Shown piece by piece: positions 46,901 through 55,019 of a stretch of 64,000 bases of DNA (the stretch's first letter is position 1; each line of letters begins with the position of its first letter). The notes beneath the pieces are model-generated. The model had not been told where the DNA came from. It saw only the letters and a list, made by a program, of their open reading frames with translations, and did no database searches. Made by a program: the position numbers and the translations under genes. Origin of the DNA: Ideonella sp. (GTDB lineage Bacteria; Pseudomonadota; Gammaproteobacteria; Burkholderiales; Burkholderiaceae_C); NCBI GenBank assembly GCA_015075165.1, contig JABTUY010000001.1:62001-126000 (forward strand). The letters are read 5' to 3'.

Positions 46901-48698
46901 CGTCGCCCGGCGTGAACGCCGCCGGGTCGGCCGGGAAGCTGCCCCAGTGCAGCACCGTGCCGTCGCGGCGCAGCACCACCACGTCGTTGTCGCGCGCGGC
47001 GATCTGCACGATGCCGCTCAGCGCGGTGACCGGCGTCGGCACGTTGCTGGTGCTGTTCTTGTTGCCGTCGCCGAGCAGGCCGAAGCCCGCGCTGGCACCC
47101 CAGGCGTAGACGCTGCCGTCGTCGAGCAGCGCATAGCTCGCGCTCGACGTGGCCGCCACTTCGAGCGCGCCGCGCGGCAGCGTCACGCGCTGCGGCGTGT
47201 TCGCGCTCGTCGTGTTGCCCAGGCCGAGTTGGCCCGACGAGTTGTCGCCCCAAGCGTAGACCGAGCCATCGGCCATGCGCGCCAGCGTGTGGCCGAAGCC
47301 GCCGGCCACGTGCGTGGGCACGCCCGGCAGCACGATTTCCACCGCTTCGCCGCCGGTGGAGTTGGCGTGTCCGAGACCGAGTTCGCCATTGACATTGTCG
47401 CCGACGACGTAGGTCTTGGGCGCCGAGTCGCCGGTGTTGGCGCGGAAGAACAGCGAGCCGTGGCCGAAGTTGCCGATCACGCTGAACACGCGCGCCTCGT
47501 CGGGAAGCTTGTTGAACGCCTGGCCGATCGTGCGGCCGCGACCGTTGTCGCCGACCCAGCCGACCACCGTGTCGTAGGCCTCGCCGGCCGCGGTGAGCGA
47601 TGCGTCGAACAGGTAACCTTCGTAGCGCGAGTTGGCGAAGTTCAGCACCTTCGGCAGCGCGAGCTGCGACTCGTTGTTGCCGAAGCGGTATGACTGTTCG
47701 GCCAGCGCCGAGCTGAGCTCGCCGGTCAGCGTGTGCGGGTCGTAGGTGCGCACGTCGGGGCCGACCGCGCTCTGGCTGCCGTTCATGCCGTCGAGCACGC
47801 CGTCGAGCAGGTCGGCGCCGAGCTGCGCCACCGCGTCGAGCGTGGGCCGCGTGCGCCCGGGGTTGAACATCGCCGCCTGCTTCGAGAACGCGCCGTTGAC
47901 GAGGCCGTAGCGGCCGCGCGGGTCGATGCCGATCGCGTTGCTGCCGATCGTCGGCGACTTGATGAACGGCAGCCGCGCGACATCGTCGACATGCAGCGCC
48001 TGTGGAAACTGCCGGTTCAGGATCGTGAGCACGTGGCCATTGGCCGCGGCGATCTCGGCCGCAGTGGGTTGCGCCGGATTGGCCGCGCGCTCGGTGGTCG
48101 AGCCTTCGGTCAGCAGCCGGTAGGCCGCTTCGCTGAACGGCGTGATGCCGATGTTGCGGTCGATCGACGGCACCACCGCGCGAATCAACTGCCCGGCGGG
48201 GAAGTCGACGAAGGCGTCCTTGCCCTCTTCATAGTAGGTGGCGCCGTCGCCGCCGTGCAACTCGAGCCGCAGCGGGCCGCGATAGCCCTTGCGCGGCACG
48301 ATCGTCACCATGCCGGTGTTGACATCGGTGCGCGCTTCGCCGCTGCCGACCAGCGTGCCATCGGGGTAACGCACGACGACGCGCGCGTTGCGGAATTGAC
48401 CGAAGTCGCCACCGGCACCGACGCCGCCATCGCCGTCGGCACCGGCGCCAACGCCACCATCGCCACCGCCGCCTCCGCCGCTGGCGAGGTACTCCCAGTT
48501 CAGAGCCTGCTCGAGCGTCAGGCCGGGCGTCTTCGGCCCGAACCCCGAGTACACGCCCTCGGGTCGCTGCCCCTTCGGATTCTCCCCTTCGTCGCCACCG
48601 CCGCCGCACGAGAGCACACCGACGATCGCCGCGGCGCCCAGCAGCGCACGCACGCCCGCGTTGGCGAGCAGGTGCCGGGTTGCGGGCAACGAGAACAT
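43977..48698 (-). CDS. giant lipoprotein with RCC1 repeats, four CxxCH haem motifs and six Ig-like repeats
   Basis: 1573-residue predicted lipoprotein. The lipobox is VLSC with C31, followed by SCGGGGDEG and a Gly/Asp-rich stretch (about 73-100). Residues about 430-600 contain RCC1-type propeller repeats (VYAWGDNSSGQLGLGNTTS, DDGSVYAWGASAGFGLLGDG). A Cys-rich region then has CASCH (732-736), CEKCH (778-782) and CESCH (836-840), each a covalent c-type haem-binding motif. About six Ig-like repeats of 95-110 residues follow (860-1480), each with T(S)DTTP, (V)SGTAWSFT and YTARVVDAAGN-like strands. The protein ends with a fourth motif, CERCH (1540-1544). AAGGGA precedes the ATG. Function unknown; electron transfer at the cell surface is possible. 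Confidence 0.85.
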   Translation of the reverse strand: MFSLPATRHLLANAGVRALLGAAAIVGVLSCGGGGDEGENPKGQRPEGVYSGFGPKTPGLTLEQALNWEYLASGGGGGGDGGVGAGADGDGGVGAGGDFGQFRNARVVVRYPDGTLVGSGEARTDVNTGMVTIVPRKGYRGPLRLELHGGDGATYYEEGKDAFVDFPAGQLIRAVVPSIDRNIGITPFSEAAYRLLTEGSTTERAANPAQPTAAEIAAANGHVLTILNRQFPQALHVDDVARLPFIKSPTIGSNAIGIDPRGRYGLVNGAFSKQAAMFNPGRTRPTLDAVAQLGADLLDGVLDGMNGSQSAVGPDVRTYDPHTLTGELSSALAEQSYRFGNNESQLALPKVLNFANSRYEGYLFDASLTAAGEAYDTVVGWVGDNGRGRTIGQAFNKLPDEARVFSVIGNFGHGSLFFRANTGDSAPKTYVVGDNVNGELGLGHANSTGGEAVEIVLPGVPTHVAGGFGHTLARMADGSVYAWGDNSSGQLGLGNTTSANTPQRVTLPRGALEVAATSSASYALLDDGSVYAWGASAGFGLLGDGNKNSTSNVPTPVTALSGIVQIAARDNDVVVLRRDGTVLHWGSFPADPAAFTPGDASRPYAGGSPLPTAVVGLPAGAAVRKVLTEQGVFAALLADGAVYEWGVYFDITADALLRDLQAQRVLSLPPLRDIMPGGFVGYGSRPFDRLTAMGIDYRGGMWKIRGRVAEEYDPANPTQQRRPKGQAPRTDCASCHIPLNDWPLTPEPPTSTDICQPPTDIHGGGNNGPSLIHTETACEKCHNPARQPPAPLFPRGWLNCVKGTLPPRSTPVPPPVVTNACTMSAAHPATPRGTSCESCHNSVIARPLNDPALNCGSPQALPSIGTTASITGAFDDANASIAAGAATRDTTPLLRGTVSAALQSGEVLRVMRSGGAIGAAALSGTAWSFTDPGAPNGAHNYVVRVEAGGAFGPASAGYAIAVDTEAPRQTTTIAISDDINAGTLPNPGFTADTTPKVSGTLNAGLAAGEVVHVLRAGATIGQAAVSGTAWSFTEPSALVAGEYAYTARVVDAAGNLGPLSAAATVTVVTGLPAVTITRAANDNNADIPANGFTTDTTPTLHGTLSAALGSGQLVRVLRDGTPFSGTASVSGTAWSFTDTGAGDGAHTYTARSEQGTVLGAASAGYTFTIDTQAPGQTADVLQISDDITGNLADGASTSDTTPTVAGSVKPGLGPNESLQLLRNSTLVGTLVPTGSTWSYTEPSALAAATYRYAARVVDAAGNVSAAPGSTRSVVINTAFPLAGAATTLETINGVAPTAGAVPVNSDTTPTLAGGIERALSASPAEVVRIYRSGGNVPAANFTATVSGTRWSFTSAALTQGTYTFVARIERSGDPGVFGQPSESINDPIDLTPPTVTITATSSVPPNAFVKGAVPESDRIVGQTNDPTPTVTVQVSEALGPSPSLVIQRNGQQINPRLDSCGTNCFRFVDNPGVKIALPPETPSNLPIANSYAVQALDAAGNRGEGKLTANFDYFICDQLRANAASEGGKHQSITSPNTACERCHGTVTDKGPPTVTFVAVPSSKATYWCRRPG

Positions 48699-48825
48699 GC
48701 GATCGAATCCCTTCTCGAACCGATTCGCCTGCGTCAGGCGCTTCGCGCGTGCGACGGGCCGTGCGATTGCGTGGCCAGAAGGCTGCCGGTTCGCTCGATA
48801 CTCTCACCGGGCACGGCCACAGAGC

Positions 48826-48843
48826 ATCCCAAGTCCTTGGGAT
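48826..48843. terminator. palindromic hairpin after the caspase gene
   Basis: Perfect palindrome ATCCCAAG-TC-CTTGGGAT, 11 bases past the stop of the minus-strand caspase gene and about 130 bases upstream of the giant lipoprotein start. It could be a terminator or a regulatory operator for the lipoprotein gene. Confidence 0.4.
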
Positions 48844-48854
48844 CGGGCGCCCCC

Positions 48855-50222
48855 CTAAAGCTGGACCAACGCGAAATCAGGAACGCCGCGTGGCGAGATG
48901 AACACCGGGCGTTGCCGGCCATGGGTGAGGCGGCTGACGCCCTCGGACAGAAACAGGTTCAAGCCGGCCGACGTGACGCGGCCCCTGCCGGTGAAATCGG
49001 CCTTGCCTTCGAGGCCTTCGATCAGCACCTTGGTGAACGCGCCGTTGCCCCACTCGGCCTTCTCCTCGGATTCCTCCTGTCCGGTGCTCGACGCGAACAC
49101 CACCACGCCGTTCTCGGAGGCCGACAGCTCGTTCATCATTTTCTCGGTCTGCCGGCCCGCCTTGCTCAACGCACCGAGCGAACTGCCGGCGAAGCACGTG
49201 TCGAGGAACAGCAGCGTCTTGCCGCGCACCTTCGACAGCGTGGAGACGATCGTGCCTTGCGGCAGTGCCGTGGTCGCCAGGCGCTCGTGCTGCCCGTCGG
49301 CCGGCAGGAAGTAGTACTGGCCGAGCGTGTCGTTCAAGCCATGGCCGGCCATGAACAGCATCGCGACGTCACCCGGCCCCACCACCTGCTGCAGCCACTG
49401 GAACTCACGCTGGATCGCGGCGCGCGAGGCCTCGCGGTCGGTCAGCACGCGAGCGTGCACCTTGCGGTACTGTCGGCCTTGCTGTTGCCGCAGCGTGTCG
49501 GCGAAGTCGCGCGCGTCCTTCGCTGCCAGGCCCAGCCGGTAGTCGGGCCGCAGGTAGTTGCTGATGCCGATGGCCAGCACGTACAGGTCGCCGCGCGGCG
49601 ACGCGGCGGCAACGGCCTCACCCGTACGCGCGACCTTGAAGCTCAGCGGTTCGGAGACGCCATAGGCGTTGCGCGCCAGGATCTCGACCAGCGATTCGCC
49701 CTCGGCGAGCGGCAACCGGGCGAAGCCGCGCGCATTGCCGTCGAAGTTGCGCGGCAGCACCAGCTCTGAAGGCTGCGCGGGCCGCCCATTGACGCGCACC
49801 TCGAGCAGTACGCCCGCCGGGTTGCCGGCCGAGCGGATGGCAAACGGCAGCGTCACCTCGGCCGCGGCCACCTGGATGCGCTTGGCCTGCGGCGCCGTCA
49901 GTGCTGGCGGTACCTCGAGTGCCTTGACGATCGCCAGCGACTTGCGCTCGAGGATCGCCGCTTCGCGCGCCGCGGCTTCGGCGGCCGCCAGCTCGGCTGC
50001 CGCACGGCGCGCCGCGGCTTCGCGCTGCGCCAGCTCGCGCTCGGCGGCCAGCGCCGCCACGACGCGCGCGGCCTCGGCAGCCGCCTGCCGCTGCGCGGCC
50101 TCGCGCTCGGCCGCCAACCGCGCCTCGGCCTGGCGTTGCACGGCTTCGCGCTCGGCCGCCTCGCGTTGCGCGGCCTGCGAGGCGAGCTGGCGCGCCTCGG
50201 CCGCGCGCGCCGCTTCGGCCAT
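48855..50222 (-). CDS. caspase-like (C14) protease half of a WD40-caspase protein
   Basis: C-terminal part of a split protein. Counting from ATG 50222, the first about 120 residues are an Ala/Glu/Arg/Gln coiled coil. A linker domain follows (PFAIRSAGNPAGVLLEVRVNG), then a caspase domain beginning GDLYVLAIGISNYLRPDYRL. The catalytic His H294 is in LFMAGHGLND and the Cys C343 in FLDTCFAGSSLG, so the dyad is intact. The frame continues in-register with the WD40 ORF if one base is restored near 50313-50326. AGAGG lies 8 bases before ATG 50222, so a separate protease could be translated. A Lys/Arg-specific (metacaspase-like) cleavage preference is not certain. Confidence 0.8.
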   Translation of the reverse strand: MAEAARAAEARQLASQAAQREAAEREAVQRQAEARLAAEREAAQRQAAAEAARVVAALAAERELAQREAAARRAAAELAAAEAAAREAAILERKSLAIVKALEVPPALTAPQAKRIQVAAAEVTLPFAIRSAGNPAGVLLEVRVNGRPAQPSELVLPRNFDGNARGFARLPLAEGESLVEILARNAYGVSEPLSFKVARTGEAVAAASPRGDLYVLAIGISNYLRPDYRLGLAAKDARDFADTLRQQQGRQYRKVHARVLTDREASRAAIQREFQWLQQVVGPGDVAMLFMAGHGLNDTLGQYYFLPADGQHERLATTALPQGTIVSTLSKVRGKTLLFLDTCFAGSSLGALSKAGRQTEKMMNELSASENGVVVFASSTGQEESEEKAEWGNGAFTKVLIEGLEGKADFTGRGRVTSAGLNLFLSEGVSRLTHGRQRPVFISPRGVPDFALVQL

Positions 50223-52255
50223 GCGCTGCGCCTCTTCGGCCGCACGCTGCGCGTCAAGACGCGCTTGTGCATCGCGCTGCTCAGCGTCGCGCCGCGCGCG
50301 CTCGGCCTCCTCCCGGCGGCGCGTGCCAGCACCAGTGCCTGCTGCTGCAGCGCGGCGGCCTCGCGTCGCGCGGCTTCCTGTGCCGCGGCGTCACGCGCCG
50401 CCAGCAATGCGAGCGCGGCGGCTTCGTCCTGCGTCTCGAGCACGGCCTCGATCATGTCGGGGCGGTTGAAGCGGTCGCGAAACCGGTTCAGCGAATAGAA
50501 GTCCATGGACGACGCACCGGCGGCGGCCAACGCCCAGCCGACCAGCCGGTCGGCACCGGCCGAGGCGTCGAAATAGCCACCCGGCGTCCACACCACCCAG
50601 CGGCCTTCGGCATCGGCCAGCAGCGTCAACAGATGCGCGCCGTCGCGGCCGCGCAGCCAGCGCACGGTGCCATCGGCCAGTGCCGCGACCACCCAGCGCC
50701 CATCGTCGCTGGTGTTCAGCGCGCGCACCTCGGTGTCGACCGCGCGGCGCCAGCGCAGGTTGCCTTGCTCGTCGAGTTGGTAGACCGCGCGATTGGTGCC
50801 GACCAGCGCGGTCTTGACGCTGCGCGCGATCGCCAGCGCTCGCGGCCGCTCGTCGGCCGCCAGCGTCAGCGGCTTGCCGCCGACGAGCGGCGTGCCGCGG
50901 CTCAGGTTCCAACCACTGGGCCGGTCGAACAGCCCGAAACTGGTTTCAGGCGGGTGCAACGGTGCGGCCATGTCCACGCCGACCTGCCGCCGCGCGAACT
51001 GGAAGCCCCGGCCCGGCGCGGCGCTGCGCACACCCCAGCGCACCGCGCGCGCATCGGCACTCAGCTCGAGGTCTTCGGCCACGCCGCCACGCACCACGGT
51101 GACACCAGGCGTCGAGCGCCGCTGCACGCGCCCCGCGCGCAGCAGGCCCCACGAGCCGTCGAAGCTGCTGTACGCGAGCGCGCCATCGGGCAGCGCCACC
51201 AGGTCGGTGACGCTGTCAGTGGCGACCACGGTGACCGCGCCGGCACGGCCGCTGGCGGCATCGAACTGCACGATCGGAAAGCCGAACTCGCGCGTGTACG
51301 CCGTGCCGGCGGCGAAGATCGAACGGCCGTCGCGCGACCACGCCACGACGCGCAGATCGCCACCGAACATCGGCACCACGTCGAGCCGGGCCAGCGGGCG
51401 CCCGGTTGCCGCGTCGACCACTTCCACCGGTTCGTGCCGGCTCTCGCGTCCGTTGGCGCCGATCTGCACATCGGCATACGCGATCGCCAACCGCGTGCCA
51501 TCGGGGCTGAAAGCGACGCCGGCGGCACGCCGCGCGCCCATCGCGAAGCGCTGCAGCGGCGCGACGGCACCCGCTCCGGCGCGCAGCGTCAGCACGCTGC
51601 CGTCGAGCGCCACCGCGGCAGCCAACCCCTGCGGCGATACCGCAAGGCCGAACATCGGCGCATCGCTGCGCTGCTCGAACAGCGGCACGCCGTCGGCCGA
51701 CCACGCGCGCAGGCCGTGCTCGCCGGCGAACGTGGCCAGCAGCACCGTGCCATCGGTCGACCACGCCAGGTTGCGCACGTGCCCGGCGCGAGCGTCGATC
51801 GTGCGCAACAGCGCGCCGGAGTCGAGGTCGAACAGGTAGATCGCGTGCGGATGCCCTTCGCCACCGGTAGTGCCGCCGACCGCCACCAGCGGCCGGCTGG
51901 GGTGGATCGCGGCGCCGTACAACCGCCCGCCTTCGGCACCGAACGCCAGCGGCCGCAGCACCTGCCGCAGCTCGCCGCTGGCAAGGCTCCAGACCCGCGC
52001 GGTGCGATCGTCAGCTGCGGTCACCACGAGCCCGCGCACCGGGTCGACCGCGAGGCGTCGCACCGGTGCGCTGTGCGCGCCCTGCTCGATCATCAGCAAC
52101 GGCTGCGAGGCTGGTTGAGCCCACACCGGCCCCGTCAACGCCAGCAGCACAGACACGCAGACCCGCACCACGCGCCGCAAGCGCGCCGTGGTGATGGCCC
52201 AGCCGCTGGCGATGCGAGTCACCAGCGCGGCCAGCGGCAAATTCGAGGGTGTCAT
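49898..52255 (-). CDS. WD40-repeat half of a WD40-caspase protein, frameshifted at its end
   Basis: The N-terminal signal peptide has a long basic lead (TTARLRRVVRV), then VCVSVLLALTGPVWA-QP, so the protein is probably exported. WD40-type blades follow from about residue 50 to 560, e.g. APVRRLAVDPVRGLVVTAADD, RTARVWSLASGEL, VAFSPDGTRLAIAYAD and TSDDGRWVVAALADGTVRWL. After a coiled-coil start (AARDAAAQEAARREAAALQQQ) the frame runs into an Arg-rich, unrelated tail to 49898. That tail is the wrong frame of the coiled coil: the genuine sequence moves to the caspase frame near 50313-50326. Start 52255 is the best ATG; GTG 52324 is possible. Confidence 0.75.
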   Translation of the reverse strand: MTPSNLPLAALVTRIASGWAITTARLRRVVRVCVSVLLALTGPVWAQPASQPLLMIEQGAHSAPVRRLAVDPVRGLVVTAADDRTARVWSLASGELRQVLRPLAFGAEGGRLYGAAIHPSRPLVAVGGTTGGEGHPHAIYLFDLDSGALLRTIDARAGHVRNLAWSTDGTVLLATFAGEHGLRAWSADGVPLFEQRSDAPMFGLAVSPQGLAAAVALDGSVLTLRAGAGAVAPLQRFAMGARRAAGVAFSPDGTRLAIAYADVQIGANGRESRHEPVEVVDAATGRPLARLDVVPMFGGDLRVVAWSRDGRSIFAAGTAYTREFGFPIVQFDAASGRAGAVTVVATDSVTDLVALPDGALAYSSFDGSWGLLRAGRVQRRSTPGVTVVRGGVAEDLELSADARAVRWGVRSAAPGRGFQFARRQVGVDMAAPLHPPETSFGLFDRPSGWNLSRGTPLVGGKPLTLAADERPRALAIARSVKTALVGTNRAVYQLDEQGNLRWRRAVDTEVRALNTSDDGRWVVAALADGTVRWLRGRDGAHLLTLLADAEGRWVVWTPGGYFDASAGADRLVGWALAAAGASSMDFYSLNRFRDRFNRPDMIEAVLETQDEAAALALLAARDAAAQEAARREAAALQQQALVLARAAGRRPSARGATLSSAMHKRVLTRSVRPKRRSAWPKRRARPRRASSPRRPRNARRPSAKPCNARPRRGWRPSARPRSGRRLPRPRASWRRWPPSASWRSAKPRRAVRQPSWRPPKPRRAKRRSSSASRWRSSRHSRYRQH
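50313..50326 (-). other. apparent frameshift site joining WD40 and caspase frames
   Basis: The minus-strand sequence GCACGCGCCGCCGGGAGGAGG marks where coiled-coil coding moves from the WD40 frame to the caspase frame. Adding one C, to give GCC CGC CGG GAG, restores ...LARARREEAERARRDAEQ... continuously. The GGGAGGAGG just after it resembles a Shine-Dalgarno sequence. Confidence 0.7.
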
Positions 52256-52418
52256 CTTCCGCAACGTGAACCAGCCAGCTTGTAGCACCTGAGTTGCAGG
52301 CGCGCGGCAGGTCGGCGACCTCACCCCCCAAGATCACAGGCGCAGCTCCCCCATCTGGCGGTCGCGATGCAGTCTGCCGCGGCACTAGCATCGAGCCCAT
52401 AGACGATCAGGAGGCCCT

Positions 52419-53012
52419 ATGTCGACCCACGCCTTACCCATTCGGCGTTTGCTCGCAAGCCCACCGCAGATGCATCCGTGGCTCGCAGCGTTCGCCGTCG
52501 CCGCATCGCTGGCGGCCGCGCACGCGCAGCCCGCCGCGCCGACATCCGACGTGCTGACGGGTGCCCAGCTGACCGAAGAGAACCTGCTCGAAGCGCTGAG
52601 CCCCAGTGGCGTGCGCAAGCGCAGCCTTCGCGTCAAGGCCACCGGCGCGGCCGACGCGACGCTGCAGCGGCCGAGTGCGTCGCTGCTGATCACCTTCCAC
52701 ACCAGCTCGGCGACACTGACGCCGGTGGCTCGCCAGCAGCTCGACGTGGTCGGCACCGCGCTGAAGAACCAGCGGCTGGCGTCGTACCGCTTCACCGTCG
52801 AAGGGCACGCCGACCCGCGCGGCAGCAGCGAGTCGAACCTCGTGCTGTCGCAGCAGCGCGCGGCGAGCGTGCGCGAGTATCTGGTGCAGTCCCACGGCAT
52901 CGAACCCACGCGGCTGGTGGCCGAAGGCCGTGGCGAGCGCGAACCGCTGAACCTCGAGCAGCCCGCGGCGCCGGAGAACCGGCGCGTCACCATCGTCACG
53001 CAGGTTCAGTAG
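52419..53012 (+). CDS. OmpA-domain periplasmic protein
   Basis: 197-residue exported protein. The signal peptide ends near AAHA-QP after a hydrophobic AAFAVAASLAAAHA. The C-terminal OmpA/MotB peptidoglycan-binding domain has ITFHTSSATLTPVARQQLDVVG, YRFTVEGHADPRGSSESNLVLSQQRA and LVAEGRGEREPLNLEQPAAP before ENRRV, including the usual Asp/Arg pair. No beta-barrel or lipobox is present, so it is probably a free periplasmic or anchored wall-binding protein. A strong AGGAGG precedes the ATG. It is divergent from the WD40 gene and convergent with the kinase gene. Confidence 0.9.
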   Translation: MSTHALPIRRLLASPPQMHPWLAAFAVAASLAAAHAQPAAPTSDVLTGAQLTEENLLEALSPSGVRKRSLRVKATGAADATLQRPSASLLITFHTSSATLTPVARQQLDVVGTALKNQRLASYRFTVEGHADPRGSSESNLVLSQQRAASVREYLVQSHGIEPTRLVAEGRGEREPLNLEQPAAPENRRVTIVTQVQ

Positions 53013-53044
53013 TCGCCACCGCGCTGCCGGCACACGCGCGGCGG

Positions 53045-54892
53045 TCAACGCTGCGGTGCATCGCCGGCCACCTCCTGCACCGCCAGCAGCGCGGCGCCGA
53101 AACGGTCGACGCAGCCACGCGGCACGCACTCCGCAGTGCCGACGAAGGGGCTGGCGCCGGCGCCGCGCTGCCGCCAGAGCCGCTCCGCGAGCGCCAGATC
53201 GAACTCGGGAATCGGCTCGCCGGTCTGGCGCAGGCCTGCCCGGCTCAGGTTGCGCAGGTGCGGCGACACCAGCACCACCAGATGGTTGGTGCCGGCGGGC
53301 CCCTCGGCGCTGATCTGCCAGCTCTTGCGCGGCAGCATCAGTTCGGCGTCTGCCGCGATGCGGTTCGAGCCGTCGATCCGGTTCGGGAACAGCAGGTGGA
53401 AGCTGCGCTTGTCGGTGCCGCCGGAGAACACGTAGACATGGCCGGCGATGTTGCTGCGCACGCGAAAGCGCAGCGCGTCACGCCCGATCACCAGCACGCG
53501 CGGATCGGCCTCGACCGTCACCTGCACGTTCGGGTCGCTGTGCGCGACGATGTCATCGAGCGCTGCCATCACGCTGAACGGCTCGGCGGTCGGCAACAGC
53601 TGCGCGCTGGCCGCGGCTTCCACGGGCAGCGGCAAGCCGCTCGCCGCGCCCGACGCGGCACGGTCCGACGCCTGGGCCAGCACCGATGCCGCCGGTCCGG
53701 CGCTGGCCGAACGGCCCGGTGCATCGGCGCCAGCCCGACGATCCGGCGTCCCGCGCATGGTCCACCACGCGGTGCCTGCAACGGCCACCAACACGGCGGC
53801 GGCCAGCGCTGCGGCTGCGCGCCGATCGGGCGCATGGCGGGGCTCTAACCGCGTGGCAGCGTCCGCCGGCACAGGCCGCGGCAGCAGCTCGGTGGCCGCG
53901 CCCAGCGCGTCGGCCGCCGCAGCGACCGCGGGTGCCACCGTGGGTGCGTCGTCATCGAACAGCTCGCGAAACGCCTGCATCGACTGCGGCCGCTGCTCGG
54001 GCCGCACGCTCAGCCCGGCGTCGATCGCGGCGAGAAAGGCACGCTCGTAGCGTCCGGCACCGGCCTGCACCGCCGGCACGAGGTCATCGGCAAGCACGCG
54101 GTCGGCCGCGGCCAGCGGCGCGCGCCCGGTGATGCAGGCATACATCACCGCGGCGAGCGCATAGACATCGGTCCACGGGCCCTGCTTCATCGCGGTCTCG
54201 GCGCCGTACTGCTCGATCGGCGCATAGCCGGGCTTCAGGAACACGGTGAGGTTGTGCGTCATGTCGGCGATCACGCGACGCGCGGCGCCGAAGTCGAGCA
54301 GCAGCGGCTGCGCGGCGGCCGTCGGCCCGGCCAGCGCGGCGCCGAGCAGCAGGATGTTGTCGGGCGCCACGTCGCGATGCAGGCAGCACGGTTGTGCGTT
54401 GTGTAGCTGCTCCAACGCGAACGTCAGCGGACGCAGCAGCGACAGCAGCCATGCCTGGTCGGGGCGTACCGGTTGGCTCCTCAGCCAGGCCTTCAGCGTC
54501 ACGCCCTGGTACAGCGGCATCACCATGTAGGCCGTGCCGTTGCCCTCCCAGAAGCGGTACACCTTCACCAGCGACGGGTGGTCGAACGACGCCAGCAGTT
54601 GCGCCTCGTTGACGAAGCTGCGCAGCCCGGTGTCGAACGTCGGCTGTTCGCGCCCGGACAGCGCCGTGACGACGAGGTCGCTGCGACGGGTGGCGACCAT
54701 CGAGGGCATGTACTCCTTCAGCGCCACGGCACGCTGCAGGCGCGTGTCGCGCGCACGGTAGACGATGCCGAAGCCCCCGATGCCGAGCACGCCCTCGATC
54801 ACGAACTCCTGCAGCGCGTGGCCCTCCGGCAGCGTGGAGCCGTCGAGGTTGCCGAACGAGCTGCTGGGTCGGCCGGGGTCATGCTGCCCCAT
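53045..54892 (-). CDS. transmembrane Ser/Thr protein kinase with C-terminal DUF4384
   Basis: 615-residue Hanks-type kinase. The kinase domain (about 20-300) has GVLGIGGFGIVYRARDTRL (Gly-rich loop), AVALKEYMPS (ATP lysine), the catalytic loop LHRDVAPDNILLL, LLLDFGAAR (DFG) and APIEQYG in the activation segment. One membrane helix (AAAALAAAVLVAVAGTAWW, about 380-400) divides it from an outward C-terminal part. That part ends in a DUF4384-like domain (LRFRVRSNIAGHVYVFSGG, FHLLFPNRIDGSNRIAADAE). GGAGGG precedes ATG 54892; the longer frame lacks support. Outside sensing and inside phosphorylation are inferred from topology. Confidence 0.9.
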   Translation of the reverse strand: MGQHDPGRPSSSFGNLDGSTLPEGHALQEFVIEGVLGIGGFGIVYRARDTRLQRAVALKEYMPSMVATRRSDLVVTALSGREQPTFDTGLRSFVNEAQLLASFDHPSLVKVYRFWEGNGTAYMVMPLYQGVTLKAWLRSQPVRPDQAWLLSLLRPLTFALEQLHNAQPCCLHRDVAPDNILLLGAALAGPTAAAQPLLLDFGAARRVIADMTHNLTVFLKPGYAPIEQYGAETAMKQGPWTDVYALAAVMYACITGRAPLAAADRVLADDLVPAVQAGAGRYERAFLAAIDAGLSVRPEQRPQSMQAFRELFDDDAPTVAPAVAAAADALGAATELLPRPVPADAATRLEPRHAPDRRAAAALAAAVLVAVAGTAWWTMRGTPDRRAGADAPGRSASAGPAASVLAQASDRAASGAASGLPLPVEAAASAQLLPTAEPFSVMAALDDIVAHSDPNVQVTVEADPRVLVIGRDALRFRVRSNIAGHVYVFSGGTDKRSFHLLFPNRIDGSNRIAADAELMLPRKSWQISAEGPAGTNHLVVLVSPHLRNLSRAGLRQTGEPIPEFDLALAERLWRQRGAGASPFVGTAECVPRGCVDRFGAALLAVQEVAGDAPQR

Positions 54893-55019
54893 CGCGTGCC
54901 CTCCGCCGTCGCATGATCGATGCGCGCATGCCGTGCATCCTGCCGAAACGATGGGTCCGATACTACCCAGCGCCCGTTGCGGCGGCACGAAACGCGGCAC
55001 CACCGCCACCGCGGGCAAC

